Of a stretch of 64,000 bases of DNA, positions 37,846 through 47,380 are shown piece after piece (within the stretch, counting starts at the first letter, position 1; every line of letters begins with the position of its first letter). Position numbers and translations under genes: made by a program. Under the pieces are notes generated by a model. It was not told where the DNA came from. It did no database searches and saw nothing but the letters and a program-made list of their open reading frames with translations. This stretch comes from CALKJP01 sp046299555. GTDB lineage: Bacteria; Bacteroidota; Bacteroidia; JACCXN01. Location: positions 1-64,000 of the forward strand of contig JBKBHS010000005.1 in assembly GCA_046299555.1 (NCBI GenBank), read 5' to 3'.

Positions 37846-40095
37846 TCAATTTTTGATAATTTTAAGTAGAGAGGTATTTTGATTAGACGTTATTTTCGCA
37901 AAATAAATACCTCTTTCAAAACTTTCAAGGGTGTTAAGTTTTACAGACTCTTTACTATTATAATATTCTTGAAATAGTATTTTTCCACTAATATCATAAA
38001 TTTGAATTTCATCAATAAAGTTATTTGCTGCGCTTTTAAATTCTATTGATGAATTAAAAGGATTCGGATATGCTTTAAAAATATTATTTTCGGCTATATC
38101 TTCTTTAATATTACTTGGTGTAATACTACCGCTTTTGGGATTAACTGATTTTATATTTCCTTGTTTATCTACAATTGCAATATCAAATAAATTAATGAGA
38201 TATTGATTCAAATTGCTTCTATTAACATCATGAAAAGATATGTTAGCAATTAATCCATAAGTAGTTGTATCCTGTTGATTAGTTCTAGTTATCCCTGCAT
38301 CTGCAATATTTGAGTTTAAGAATGAATGTGAAACATATATATACGATGTTCCTAAAGTAGGTTGCCCCCAATATGTATTGGGAACGGAAATTGCAACACT
38401 TTCCGGATTAGGCCCACTTGTTGAGGTAACTTCTGCACTAAAAATTACAGCATAGATGTTACTCGCAGGATTTGATGCAGATCCAATTAATACCGGAACA
38501 GAATAATAATTATTATTGTTATATATATTACTTGTATCTACAGACAATATTATTCCATTAACCGTATCAATTACACTATAATTAAAGCTTCTGCTTCTTT
38601 GATGAGTTAGATAATAATTTGTAAACAAATAATGTTCATCTCCAAAATCTATACTCCCATCTCCATCACAATCTATGTGCATTAAATCTTGCCCCCAAAT
38701 TGAAGAATTATTCCATGATAGTCCTTGACGTTCTCCCCAGGTATCATTCTCTATATTATCTCTATTTAAACGAATATTTCCTCCTGTGGTGTTAAAATGA
38801 ATTCCTATCGGAATTATATCTACATTATTTACAATGCCATCTCTATTGACATCACCTGGCCAAATACAATCATTTGCACATTCAAATTCTAAATTGGAAT
38901 TTATCTTTACAATAGTTGGTGAAAATGAATCAAAATTTAAAATGGTTAATAGATAATTATCATAGGTATATTTTAATGATCTAAAAAAGACATTTTGCAA
39001 GCCAAATCCTAAATTTTTAAAATTTAATGTTTGTCCGTCTAGAACAGCTAAGTGCTCAATTCTTCCATATAAGTCCCAATTAGATGTAATATTGGTATCC
39101 AAAATATCTGAAGAGCAATATCCCCAAAAAAGTTCTCCAGAAGCAGTTTCTTGGATAGAAGTTGGATATATTCCGTAATACATATAACTATCATTATAAT
39201 ACGGTGCCGGGAAATTTGATATATCAAAAACTTTGTTGCTTGTTTTATCCCAAATTATACTTCCCAAATTTGACGTACATACAATATAATTATTATAAGT
39301 ACCGAATGTATCATCATATAATGTACCTGAAAAGCAAAAATTACCATTACTTAAAACTAAACAACTATTTGCTTTAGCACTATATAAACTTATATTATGT
39401 GTTGTATGCCAAGATATTTGTAATTGAGCATCAATATAGCCATAAAAAAAATCACCTAAATTGTTTTGAGGAGTGCTAATACTTCCGGAAAAAATAAAAT
39501 CATTTGCACCAACTTTGGATAATGCATAAAATACCCCGTTAAAATTATTATAAATAACTTCCGACTGAAAGTTGCCAAGTTGATTAACAAAAACTAGACA
39601 AGGCGAACTATTTTTAGTGCCCGCCAAAACAAAACCATTGGAGGTTTCAACCACATCAAATCCTTTAAAATTTAAACTAATATTTTGCCGTATCCACGAA
39701 ATGGAATGGTTGGAATTTAATTTTATCAATGCTGTTTTTACATTCCCGGCATCTTCATCAACTATTATTAAATTTCCACCGTCTGAAGTATTAATAATTT
39801 TAAATGCATCATAATAAATAAAATTAGATGTTGTTGACAATAAAGTATTCTGAAATAAAATAATTCCATTCGAATCAATTTTTGTAAGTAAAATTCCTCT
39901 CTGAAAACTCTGCGTTTCGATTACACTAACAATTAAACTACTTTTATCGGGTAGCTGAATTGCATCTGAAGCAAAATGTTCTACTAATCCTGGACTATAA
40001 CCATTACCTATTACATGCTGAAAAGTGCTTTGTGCTATAGATGTGAGGAACATTATAAATGAGATCCCCATAAGTAGTAACATTCTTTTTCTCAT
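37846..40095 (-). CDS. T9SS-exported protein with dockerin-like calcium loops and C-terminal sorting domain
   Basis: A 749-residue secreted protein with signal peptide MRKRMLLLMGISFIMFLTSIAQ. Residues up to about 400 contain repeated beta-strand segments typical of propeller-like proteins. Dockerin/EF-like loops follow (DVNRDGIVNNVDI and DCDGDGSIDFGDE at about 410-490), then a cohesin-like or CBM-like stretch at about 515-640. The last 80 residues are a T9SS type-A sorting domain (AYPNPFNSSIEF, EIQIYDISGKI, RGIYFAKI), which directs export and cell-surface attachment or release. A promoter lies at 40115-40144. The mature function is unknown. Confidence 0.88.
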   Translation of the reverse strand: MRKRMLLLMGISFIMFLTSIAQSTFQHVIGNGYSPGLVEHFASDAIQLPDKSSLIVSVIETQSFQRGILLTKIDSNGIILFQNTLLSTTSNFIYYDAFKIINTSDGGNLIIVDEDAGNVKTALIKLNSNHSISWIRQNISLNFKGFDVVETSNGFVLAGTKNSSPCLVFVNQLGNFQSEVIYNNFNGVFYALSKVGANDFIFSGSISTPQNNLGDFFYGYIDAQLQISWHTTHNISLYSAKANSCLVLSNGNFCFSGTLYDDTFGTYNNYIVCTSNLGSIIWDKTSNKVFDISNFPAPYYNDSYMYYGIYPTSIQETASGELFWGYCSSDILDTNITSNWDLYGRIEHLAVLDGQTLNFKNLGFGLQNVFFRSLKYTYDNYLLTILNFDSFSPTIVKINSNLEFECANDCIWPGDVNRDGIVNNVDIIPIGIHFNTTGGNIRLNRDNIENDTWGERQGLSWNNSSIWGQDLMHIDCDGDGSIDFGDEHYLFTNYYLTHQRSRSFNYSVIDTVNGIILSVDTSNIYNNNNYYSVPVLIGSASNPASNIYAVIFSAEVTSTSGPNPESVAISVPNTYWGQPTLGTSYIYVSHSFLNSNIADAGITRTNQQDTTTYGLIANISFHDVNRSNLNQYLINLFDIAIVDKQGNIKSVNPKSGSITPSNIKEDIAENNIFKAYPNPFNSSIEFKSAANNFIDEIQIYDISGKILFQEYYNSKESVKLNTLESFERGIYFAKITSNQNTSLLKIIKN

Positions 40096-40114
40096 AACTA
40101 ATTAGTTTTACAAT

Positions 40115-40144
40115 CAAATTTAAAAATAAAACTATAAAAAGCAA
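40115..40144 (-). promoter_or_regulatory. Promoter of the T9SS cargo gene
   Basis: On the minus strand TTG (40144-40142) is followed after 19 bases by TAAATTTG (40122-40115), about 20 bases before the ATG. Good match to the Bacteroidota consensus. It starts directly after the atp terminator. Confidence 0.5.
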
Positions 40145-40145
40145 C

Positions 40146-40180
40146 AAAAAAGCCACTTGATTTGCATCAAGTGGCTTTTT
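40146..40180. terminator. Strong rho-independent terminator after atpDC
   Basis: A perfect 10-bp stem GCCACTTGAT/ATCAAGTGGC with loop TTGC is flanked by A runs on the left and T runs on the right, so it can stop transcription in both directions. It lies 18 bases beyond the atpC stop and insulates the T9SS cargo gene. Confidence 0.93.
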
Positions 40181-40197
40181 ATAATCGCAAAAATACT

Positions 40198-40443
40198 TTA
40201 TAAAACTTGTTCCGCTAAAACAGAAATTTTATTATTTAATACTTCCACCACACCACCATTTATTTTCATGCTTTGCTTCTGATTTTTGGTGTCGGTAAAA
40301 TTTAATTCACCTTTGCCTAAAGAAGCAATAATGGGGGCATGATTTTTTAATATTCCGAAAGAGCCTTCAGAGCCTGGCAATTGCACATACTCTACTTCTC
40401 CTTCGTAAACTGTTTTATCGGGTGTTATTATTTCTAAATACAT
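40198..40443 (-). CDS. atpC: ATP synthase epsilon subunit, short form
   Basis: An 81-residue F1 epsilon subunit containing only the N-terminal beta-sandwich (MYLEIITPDKTVYEGEVEYVQLPGSEG..., then LKNHAPIIASLGKGEL). The C-terminal helical domain, which inhibits ATP hydrolysis in E. coli, is absent. This short form is usual in Bacteroidota. It lies 15 bases after atpD. Confidence 0.95.
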   Translation of the reverse strand: MYLEIITPDKTVYEGEVEYVQLPGSEGSFGILKNHAPIIASLGKGELNFTDTKNQKQSMKINGGVVEVLNNKISVLAEQVL

Positions 40444-40458
40444 GATTTACTTTTTAAA

Positions 40459-41967
40459 TTATTTAGATCCTGCTAACATTTTCTTACCTTTCTCAATGGC
40501 TTCTTCGATAGTACCAACAAGGTTAAATGCAGCTTCAGGATACTCATCTACTTCACCATCTAAAATCATATTAAACCCTTTAATGGTATCTTCAATGCTT
40601 ACAAATACACCTTTTAAACCGGTAAATTGCTCAGCCACATGGAATGGTTGCGATAAGAAACGTTGAACACGTCTTGCACGATGTACCACAAGCTTATCTT
40701 CTTCCGACAATTCATCCATACCTAAAATGGCAATAATATCTTGTAGCTCTTTATAACGTTGTAATATTTGTTTTACACGTTGTGCAGTGTTGTAGTGTGC
40801 TTCACCTAAAATAGCAGGAGTTAAAATACGTGATGTTGAATCTAATGGGTCAACGGCAGGATAAATACCTAACTCAGCAATTTTACGGCTTAATACCGTA
40901 GTAGCATCTAAGTGAGCGAAAGTTGTAGCCGGAGCAGGGTCGGTTAAGTCATCAGCAGGAACGTAAACCGCCTGAACCGATGTAATTGAACCACGCTTGG
41001 TTGAAGTAATACGCTCTTGCATTAATCCCATTTCGGTAGCAAGGGTTGGTTGGTAACCTACCGCAGAAGGCATACGACCTAATAGAGCTGATACTTCTGA
41101 ACCAGCCTGTGTAAATCGGAAAATATTATCAATAAAGAATAAGATATCACGACCTTGGCCTTGTCCATCGCCATCGCGGAAATATTCAGCAATGGTTAAT
41201 CCTGATAAAGCAACACGGGCACGTGCTCCCGGAGGTTCATTCATCTGACCAAATACGAAAGTAGCTTTTGAATCTTTCAATTCGTTCATATCAACTTTAG
41301 AAAGATCCCATCCGCCTTTTTCCATCGAATGTTTAAATTCTTCGCCATATTTTATAATGCCCGATTCAATCATTTCGCGTAATAAATCATTTCCTTCGCG
41401 TGTACGCTCACCCACACCGGCAAATACAGATAAACCACCGTGTCCTTTGGCAATATTGTTAATTAATTCCTGAATTAATACCGTTTTACCTACACCGGCA
41501 CCGCCAAACAAACCGATTTTTCCACCTTTGGCATAAGGCTCTAAAAGGTCAATCACTTTAATTCCGGTAAATAATACTTCGGTGGTAGTAGATAAGTCTT
41601 CAAATTTTGGCGGATTTCTATGAATAGATAAACCTTTATCATGATTTATTTTACCAATACCATCAATATCTTCACCCACCACATTAAATACACGTCCATG
41701 AATTTGTTCGCCTATGGGCATTTTAATAGGGCTACCAGTTGCAATTACAGGCATGCCTCTTCTTAAACCATCGGTAGAGTCCATTGCTATGGCTCTAACG
41801 GTATCTTCACCAATATGCTGCTGACATTCTAAAACCAGCTTTTGACCGTTTTCTCTTACAATTTCAAGAGCGTCTAGAATGTTAGGTAATTTACCGCCTT
41901 CGTCAAAACTAACGTCAACTACCGGCCCGATTACCTGACTGATTTTTCCTTTTGATACTGTGGACAT
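40459..41967 (-). CDS. atpD: ATP synthase F1 beta subunit
   Basis: A 502-residue catalytic subunit of ATP synthase. The Walker A is GGAGVGKTVLIQEL and the Walker B region is DILFFIDNIFRFTQAGSEVS; GERTREGNDLL, GQMNEPPGARARVALSGLT and LGRMPSAVGYQPTLATEMG are all present. The gene forms a pair with atpC, separated from the other ATP synthase genes, as in many Bacteroidota. The 226-base region upstream (41968-42193) is AT-rich, is shared with the divergent ribF, and contains no clear minus-strand promoter. Confidence 0.98.
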   Translation of the reverse strand: MSTVSKGKISQVIGPVVDVSFDEGGKLPNILDALEIVRENGQKLVLECQQHIGEDTVRAIAMDSTDGLRRGMPVIATGSPIKMPIGEQIHGRVFNVVGEDIDGIGKINHDKGLSIHRNPPKFEDLSTTTEVLFTGIKVIDLLEPYAKGGKIGLFGGAGVGKTVLIQELINNIAKGHGGLSVFAGVGERTREGNDLLREMIESGIIKYGEEFKHSMEKGGWDLSKVDMNELKDSKATFVFGQMNEPPGARARVALSGLTIAEYFRDGDGQGQGRDILFFIDNIFRFTQAGSEVSALLGRMPSAVGYQPTLATEMGLMQERITSTKRGSITSVQAVYVPADDLTDPAPATTFAHLDATTVLSRKIAELGIYPAVDPLDSTSRILTPAILGEAHYNTAQRVKQILQRYKELQDIIAILGMDELSEEDKLVVHRARRVQRFLSQPFHVAEQFTGLKGVFVSIEDTIKGFNMILDGEVDEYPEAAFNLVGTIEEAIEKGKKMLAGSK

Positions 41968-42157
41968 TTTGTAAATTTTATTTTGGTTAATTTATTATTA
42001 GCGAGCGCGAAGTTACAATAATTTATAAATCTTTTGGAATAGCTGTTAATAATTTTACACCTTGATTTTTATCTTTTTATTACATTTTGTCTGATTTATT
42101 TAGGATAATAGCTACAGACTTAGCTTTTTGTATGAACAAATTTTAATGCTTTATTAC

Positions 42158-42165
42158 TAATTTTG
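42158..42165 (+). promoter_or_regulatory. -7 box for ribF
   Basis: TAATTTTG matches TAnnTTTG, about 28 bases before the ribF start. The nearest TTG is 27 bases upstream, longer than the usual spacer, so only the -7 element is supported. Confidence 0.35.
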
Positions 42166-42193
42166 CCGTACTTTTATTAACAATTATTTTTTT

Positions 42194-43126
42194 TTGAAAG
42201 TTTATCGCCATATAAATGAATTTGAAGGTTGCCCCAAAGCTGTGGTTACTACAGGAACTTTTGATGGTTTACACATTGGGCATAGAACTATTTTAAACAG
42301 GTTAAAAGAAATAGCACAACAAATTCATGGCGAAACTGTGGTTTTAACCTTTTTCCCGCACCCGCGAATGGTTCTTTTTCCTGAAAATAAAGATTTAAAA
42401 TTAATTGATACCATTGAAGAACGTATTGAATTTTTAGAAAAAGAAGGAATTGACCATTTAATTATTCACCCTTTTAATAAAGAATTTTCCAGACTTTCGA
42501 GTGTTGAATTTGTAAGAGAAATTCTTGTAAATAAAATTGGTACCAAAAAATTGGTTATTGGTTATAATCATCAGTTTGGAAGAAATCGCGAAGGTTCATT
42601 TGAACATTTAAAAGAATACAGTACGCTTTATGGTTTTGAGGTAGAAGAAATTCCAGCAAAATTGATTGATGATGTTGATGTTAGTTCCACCAAAATTCGT
42701 AAAGCCCTTTTAGAAGGTGATATTAAAACAGCCAATACTTATTTAAATCGAAATTTTACACTCAGCGGCAAAGTCAATCATGGCAATAAAATTGGGAGGG
42801 AAATAGGTTTTCCAACTGCTAATATTATTGTTGAAGAATCGTATAAAATTATTCCCGCTATTGGTGTATATGCCGTAAAAGCATGGATTGACGGTAAGTC
42901 GTACGGAGCAATGCTAAATATTGGCTACCGACCTACTTTTAACGCTGAATCGAACATTAAAATAGAAGTTCATATCTTTGATTTTAACAATGATATTTAC
43001 GATAAAAAGATTAAACTCGAATTTATAGACCGAGTTAGAGATGAAAAAAAATTTAACTCCTCCGAAGAACTAAAATTACAATTACAAAAAGATAAATCTG
43101 CCGTATTAGAAATGCTTGTAGATTAA
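42194..43126 (+). CDS. ribF: Bifunctional riboflavin kinase / FAD synthetase
   Basis: A 310-residue enzyme that phosphorylates riboflavin to FMN and adenylates FMN to FAD. The N-terminal nucleotidyltransferase domain has GTFDGLHIGH and the TKIRKALLEGDI segment; the C-terminal riboflavin kinase domain has GREIGFPTANI and MLNIGYRPTF. The start is TTG at 42194: KVYRHINEFEG directly follows, as in typical family members, and no in-frame ATG occurs before the nucleotide-binding motif. It supplies flavins needed for NQR and ApbE, although it is 13 kb away. It is 3 bases upstream of the LRR gene. Confidence 0.95.
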   Translation: MKVYRHINEFEGCPKAVVTTGTFDGLHIGHRTILNRLKEIAQQIHGETVVLTFFPHPRMVLFPENKDLKLIDTIEERIEFLEKEGIDHLIIHPFNKEFSRLSSVEFVREILVNKIGTKKLVIGYNHQFGRNREGSFEHLKEYSTLYGFEVEEIPAKLIDDVDVSSTKIRKALLEGDIKTANTYLNRNFTLSGKVNHGNKIGREIGFPTANIIVEESYKIIPAIGVYAVKAWIDGKSYGAMLNIGYRPTFNAESNIKIEVHIFDFNNDIYDKKIKLEFIDRVRDEKKFNSSEELKLQLQKDKSAVLEMLVD

Positions 43127-43129
43127 AAA

Positions 43130-43711
43130 ATGAAGTTATTAAAATTTTTCATATTTATACTTTCTTTGTGTTTACTCGCATTAAAAGTTAATGCTCAAAC
43201 AGGAAGAATTTACACCTCAATTGACGAAGCGGCAAAGGAACCCGAACAAGTTGAAATTTTAGATTTAAGAAAACAAAAATTAGATAGTATCCCCGATGCC
43301 GTTTTTAATTTTAAGAATCTAAAAAAACTCGATATCAGCAAAAACAAAATTAAAAATGTTCCCGATAAAATATATACTCTTGAACATTTAGAAATATTGA
43401 ACCTTTCATCCAACAAAATTCAAGATTTTAACATAAAAATTTGCGAATTAAAAAATTTAAAAGAATTATATCTGGCCAATAATAATATTACGAGCATACC
43501 AAGTCAAATAAATCAATTAATACACTTAGAAGTATTAGATATGTATAGCAATGATTTATCCTATTTCCCCAAAGAACTTTCTGAACTAAAAAATTTAAAA
43601 ACATTCGATTTAAGAATGATAGTTATCCCTAAAGACCAACAACAACGAATAAGCGAATTATTACCTCATACAAAAATTCATTTTTCTCTACCATGTAATT
43701 GCGGAAGTTAA
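43130..43711 (+). CDS. Small secreted leucine-rich-repeat protein
   Basis: A 193-residue protein with signal peptide MKLLKFFIFILSLCLLALKVNAQ. After a short N-terminal region there are about five leucine-rich repeats of 23 residues with the pattern LKxLxxLxLxxNxIxxxP, as in LKNLKELYLANNNITSIP. A short Cys-containing tail (FSLPCNCGS) ends the protein. LRRs of this type are protein-interaction scaffolds. Partner and function are unknown. It lies 3 bases after ribF, so it is probably co-transcribed, and upstream of the repeat array at 43757-44041. Confidence 0.85.
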   Translation: MKLLKFFIFILSLCLLALKVNAQTGRIYTSIDEAAKEPEQVEILDLRKQKLDSIPDAVFNFKNLKKLDISKNKIKNVPDKIYTLEHLEILNLSSNKIQDFNIKICELKNLKELYLANNNITSIPSQINQLIHLEVLDMYSNDLSYFPKELSELKNLKTFDLRMIVIPKDQQQRISELLPHTKIHFSLPCNCGS

Positions 43712-43756
43712 AATTAAATAGATATTTATTGTAATTGGTAGAGATTGTTTGTGATT

Positions 43757-44041
43757 TGTTGAGTTACAGATTTATTGAGTTGCTGAGTTGCTGAATTTGA
43801 TTTGCGTTCCTCTGAGTAAAAACTCTGCTACACTATGCGGTAAAAAAAAGAAGACAGAAATCAGTTTACAGAAAAAGAAATTGTTGAGTTATAGAATTAA
43901 TGAGTTTTTGATTTGAAGAATTTGCTTTGCGGCTTTCTGCGTATATAACTCTGTGTTACTCTGCGGTTAAAAACCAGAATACAGAAAATAGTTTACAGAA
44001 AATGGAATTATTGAGTTATTGATTTAATAAGTTGTTGAATT
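43757..44041 (-). repeat. 125-bp-period repeat array, about two units, inverted relative to the 51.6-kb array
   Basis: This fills most of the 468-base gap between the LRR gene and the beta-CASP gene (43712-44179). The tract contains two units whose TGCGG anchors lie 126 bases apart (43837 and 43963). A diverged partial unit precedes them, rich in TTGAGTT and TTGCTGA words. The second unit, at about 43920-44041, is a near copy in reverse complement of the units at 51586-52089. It includes the words CTTTGCG, CTCTGTG and CTCTGCG at near-helical spacing, and an ATACAGAAAA tract. No ORF or RNA gene is seen. The rest of the gap is AT-rich with no feature apart from a weak TACCTTTA box at about 44148. 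Confidence 0.85.
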
Positions 44042-44179
44042 TTCAAATTTTGAAATCTTTAAATCTTCAATTTTTCAATTCTAAAAAACAACAAATCAAT
44101 AAACCAATGGCTATTGGCTACTTTCTAAATAACTAAATAAAAAACGTACCTTTAGGCACACGATAAAATCGTTAAATAA

Positions 44180-45583
44180 ATGAAACTTAATTTTCACGGT
44201 GCTGCACGAACTGTTACCGGAAGTAAATTTATACTAACAACCGATAAAGGGAAAAAAATTCTTTTAGATTGCGGTTTGTTTCAAGGCAGAGGAAAAGAAA
44301 CCGATGTCTTAAACCGTCACTTTGGTTTCGACCCAAAAGAAATTGATTGCCTTATTTTATCGCATGCACATATTGACCATTCAGGGGCTATTCCGCTATT
44401 GTATAAACAAGGATTTCGAGGTCCAATATTTTGCACCGAAGCCACTTTTGATTTATGCAAAATAATGTTGATTGACAGTGCTCATATACAAGAAAGCGAT
44501 ATTAATTTTTTAAATAAACGCAGAGCTTATGAACACAAAGAATTATTAAAACCACTTTATACCATTAAAGATGCAACCGAGTGCATGATACTTTTTGAAA
44601 CACTGGAACTAAATAAAGAATACGAAATACTTGAAGACATTCACTTAACATTTACCTTTGTTGGCCATATATTAGGCAGTGCCGCCATTAACTTAAAAAT
44701 TAAAGAAAACAACAAAACTACGCGCATTTGTTATACCGGTGATATAGGAAGAAAAAATCAGCAGATTATTAAAAAACCTGAACCTTTTCCACAAGCAGAT
44801 TATATAATTACAGAAGCTACTTATGGCGACAGACTTCACGAAGAAGAATTTCATGCCGAACAACGTTTACTGGAAATAGTTACTGAAACCTGTGTTAAAA
44901 ATAAAGGTAAATTGATTATACCAGCCTTTAGCTTAGGACGTACACAGGAAATAGTTTATGCACTCGATAAGCTCGAAAATAAAGGTTTGTTGCCTCACAT
45001 AAATGTGTATGTTGATAGTCCACTTTCGACCAACGCAACGGAAATAGTTCGTAAACACACCGAATATTTTAATAAAGAAATTTGCAAATACATGCAAAGC
45101 GATCCTAATCCATTTGGATTTAATCGTTTGTATTACATCAGAGATCAGGAAAATTCAAAGGCATTAAATAAACTAACCGAACCTTGTATCATTATTTCAG
45201 CATCAGGAATGATGGAAGCAGGGAGAGTAAAACACCATTTAGCAAATAACATTGAAAATCCTAAAAACACTATTTTAATAGTTGGATATTGTGAACCTTC
45301 AACCCTTGGAGGAAGAATTGTGGCCGGTGAAAAAACAGTAAAAATATTTGGTCAAGAATTTAAAGTAAACGCTAAAGTAGAAATAATGGATTCATACAGT
45401 GCCCATGGCGATTATAAAGAAATGATGGAATACCTTTCATGCCAAAATATAAATGAAGTAAAAAAAATATTTTTGGTGCATGGAAATTACGATGTTCAAG
45501 TAAACTACAAAGAGCGTTTATTGGAAATGGGCTTTAAAAAAGTGGTTATTCCTGATATGCATACTGAACACATATTAGACTAA
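44180..45583 (+). CDS. Beta-CASP metallo-beta-lactamase-fold ribonuclease
   Basis: A 467-residue protein of the MBL/beta-CASP family (YSH1/CPSF-like bacterial group). The zinc motif is LSHAHIDHSGAIPLL, and later motifs are YTGDIGR, ITEATYGDR, PAFSLGRTQEI (beta-CASP), IISASGMMEAGRVKHHL and the C-terminal SYSAHGDYKEMMEYL with FLVHGN. These enzymes act as exo- or endoribonucleases in RNA processing. No KH domain is present. The stop codon directly abuts the ccmB ATG, so it is translated in series with the ccm genes although its function is probably separate. Confidence 0.92.
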   Translation: MKLNFHGAARTVTGSKFILTTDKGKKILLDCGLFQGRGKETDVLNRHFGFDPKEIDCLILSHAHIDHSGAIPLLYKQGFRGPIFCTEATFDLCKIMLIDSAHIQESDINFLNKRRAYEHKELLKPLYTIKDATECMILFETLELNKEYEILEDIHLTFTFVGHILGSAAINLKIKENNKTTRICYTGDIGRKNQQIIKKPEPFPQADYIITEATYGDRLHEEEFHAEQRLLEIVTETCVKNKGKLIIPAFSLGRTQEIVYALDKLENKGLLPHINVYVDSPLSTNATEIVRKHTEYFNKEICKYMQSDPNPFGFNRLYYIRDQENSKALNKLTEPCIIISASGMMEAGRVKHHLANNIENPKNTILIVGYCEPSTLGGRIVAGEKTVKIFGQEFKVNAKVEIMDSYSAHGDYKEMMEYLSCQNINEVKKIFLVHGNYDVQVNYKERLLEMGFKKVVIPDMHTEHILD

Positions 45584-46240
45584 ATGTTTAAAGAAATTAT
45601 AATACTTATTAAAAAAGAATTTCAAAACGAATGGAAACAAAAGTTTTCATTCAGTGGAATATTATTATATGTAATTTCAACCGTATTTGTCTCCTATTTA
45701 TGTTTTAAAGTAATTGATAATATTTTGGTTTGGAATGCTTTATTCTGGATAATCATGCTTTTTGCCGCCACCAATGCGGTTGCCAAAAGTTTTATCCAAG
45801 AAAGTAAAGGCAGATTACTATATCTCTATACCCTATCTAGCCCACAGGGGATAATTATTGCAAAAACAATATACAACAGCATCTTATTAAGCATTATAGG
45901 TTTATTTAATTATGTTTTTTTTGGATTGTTACTAGGAGATTTAGTTCAAGACAAACTGCTTTTTTTAATTACTGTATTTTTAGGAAGCATGGGCTTTGCC
46001 ATAGTACTTACAATGGTATCAGCCATTGCATCAAAAACAAATAATACCGGAAGTTTAATGGCAATTTTAGCCTTTCCTATTTTAATACCATTTTTAATAA
46101 CCCTTATTCGGCTTTCTAAAAATTCTCTCGATGGTTTAGACTTTAGCGTAAGTTACAGTTATATAATAATTTTATTGGCAATAAATGTGATTGTGGTCGT
46201 ATTAGCTTATTTATTATTTCCGTACCTTTGGCGCGATTAA
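45584..46240 (+). CDS. ccmB: Heme-exporter-type ABC permease CcmB
   Basis: A 218-residue membrane protein with six hydrophobic segments. It begins MFKEIIILIKKEFQNEWKQK, typical of CcmB (polar N-terminus with FxxEFR/KxxWR-like start). In system I cytochrome c maturation CcmB pairs with the ATPase CcmA and, with CcmC, drives release of holo-CcmE. No ccmA gene lies in this window. The gene abuts the beta-CASP gene and is followed after 34 bases by ccmC. Confidence 0.93.
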   Translation: MFKEIIILIKKEFQNEWKQKFSFSGILLYVISTVFVSYLCFKVIDNILVWNALFWIIMLFAATNAVAKSFIQESKGRLLYLYTLSSPQGIIIAKTIYNSILLSIIGLFNYVFFGLLLGDLVQDKLLFLITVFLGSMGFAIVLTMVSAIASKTNNTGSLMAILAFPILIPFLITLIRLSKNSLDGLDFSVSYSYIIILLAINVIVVVLAYLLFPYLWRD

Positions 46241-46274
46241 TTTTTACCTGATTTTAGTATTAGCGCTTAGTCTG

Positions 46275-46949
46275 ATGAATCTTAAAAACAACTGGTGGAA
46301 AGTTTTAGCAGTAGTATTAGTTATTTATACTATTACTGCAGGTTTTTTAGGTGAAGTACCGCGCCTTCCTATTCTACACGAAACCATTAGAAATTTATAT
46401 TTCCATGTAACCATGTGGTTTGGAATGATGATTATCCTTTTGGTATCATTAATTTACAGTATTAAATATCTTTCTTCTCAAAATCAAGAACACGATATCA
46501 TAGCATCTGAAGCAGCCAATGCCGGAATTTTATTAGGCTGCATGGGAATTACTACCGGAATGCTTTGGGCAAAATTTACCTGGGGCGATTATTGGGTAAA
46601 CGACCCAAAGTTAAATGGCGCAGCCGTAACTTTACTTATTTATTTTGCTTACTTAATTTTAAGAGGGAGTTTAGAAGAAGAACAAAAACGTGCCAAAGTA
46701 AGTGCCGTTTATAACATTTTTGCGTATGTGCTTTTGCTCGTTTTTTTAATGATATGGCCCCGCATGAACGGAGTAGATTCATTACACCCGGGTAATGGCG
46801 GAAATCCGGCATTTAGCAGTTATGATTTAGATAACAAAATGCGATTAGTATTTTATCCAGCAATAATTGGTTGGACATTAATGGGTGTGTGGATGATGAC
46901 CTTAAGAATAAGAATTAGAAAAATTCAATATCAACTTTTGAACAAATAA
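46275..46949 (+). CDS. ccmC: Cytochrome c maturation protein CcmC (WWD family)
   Basis: A 224-residue membrane protein with six helices. It carries the WWD-type periplasmic loop as FTWGDYWVNDPKLNG, where one conserved Trp position is Asn, and flanking His residues in YFHVTMWFG and SLHPGNGGNP that would bind heme. CcmC loads heme onto CcmE. It is located between ccmB and the small ccmD-like gene. Confidence 0.93.
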   Translation: MNLKNNWWKVLAVVLVIYTITAGFLGEVPRLPILHETIRNLYFHVTMWFGMMIILLVSLIYSIKYLSSQNQEHDIIASEAANAGILLGCMGITTGMLWAKFTWGDYWVNDPKLNGAAVTLLIYFAYLILRGSLEEEQKRAKVSAVYNIFAYVLLLVFLMIWPRMNGVDSLHPGNGGNPAFSSYDLDNKMRLVFYPAIIGWTLMGVWMMTLRIRIRKIQYQLLNK

Positions 46950-46954
46950 GAATT

Positions 46955-47167
46955 ATGTTTCGTTATATTTTAACAATTTTAATATGCATGCTGTTTTCGG
47001 CAACAGTAATCGCTCAAAAAGTAGAAATGGCTGATGGCTTAAGAAGTGAAGGTAAAATATATATCGTAGTTGGTGTTCTTTTAATAATTTTTGCAGGTAT
47101 TGTTCTTTACCTTATAAATATTGATAAAAAAGTAAGCAAGCTGGAGAAGGAAATTAGTAACAAATAG
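46955..47167 (+). CDS. ccmD: CcmD-family small membrane protein
   Basis: A 70-residue protein with two hydrophobic segments: an N-terminal one resembling a signal peptide (MFRYILTILICMLFSATVIAQ) and a second helix at about 35-55 (IYIVVGVLLIIFAGIVLYLI), followed by a charged tail (DKKVSKLEKEISNK). CcmD is a small membrane protein that stabilises the CcmABC-CcmE release complex. Position directly after ccmC (5 bases) and the helix plus charged tail support the call. The extra signal-like N terminus is longer than in E. coli. Confidence 0.75.
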   Translation: MFRYILTILICMLFSATVIAQKVEMADGLRSEGKIYIVVGVLLIIFAGIVLYLINIDKKVSKLEKEISNK

Positions 47168-47380
47168 TTGTCAGAAGACAGAAAACAGAAGACCGTTTTT
47201 AGACAAAAGGCAAAGGACAAAAGTCCTCTTAAATTTTTGAATTATTGATTTGATGATTTTAGATTTTTTTAATTTGCAATCTGTAATCTTTTAATTTGTT
47301 ATTATTCGAAAAGATTTGTAATTCATATGCAATATAAACATTAATACACTAAAACTTTAACACGTTCCAACTAATTTGAA
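47168..47380. other. Gene-free gap with degenerate repeat words before ccmE
   Basis: These 213 bases contain the purine-rich words CAGAAGACAGAAAACAGAAGAC right after ccmD, which also occur in part at about 43851, a weak 5-bp hairpin AGGAC/GTCCT followed by a T-rich stretch, and AT-rich sequence. They look like a decayed relative of the 125-bp repeat family. No promoter for ccmE was recognised. Confidence 0.45.

Noticed and set aside
43712..44179. Insertion sequence remnant
   Set aside because: No transposase fragment or terminal inverted repeats were seen; the region is explained by the 125-bp repeat family.
46223..46230. TACCTTTG box as a ccmC promoter
   Set aside because: It lies inside the end of ccmB coding sequence and lacks a -33 TTG; probably a chance match.
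47200..47250. Terminator before ccmE
   Set aside because: Only a 5-bp stem AGGAC/GTCCT with imperfect T tract; too weak to claim.
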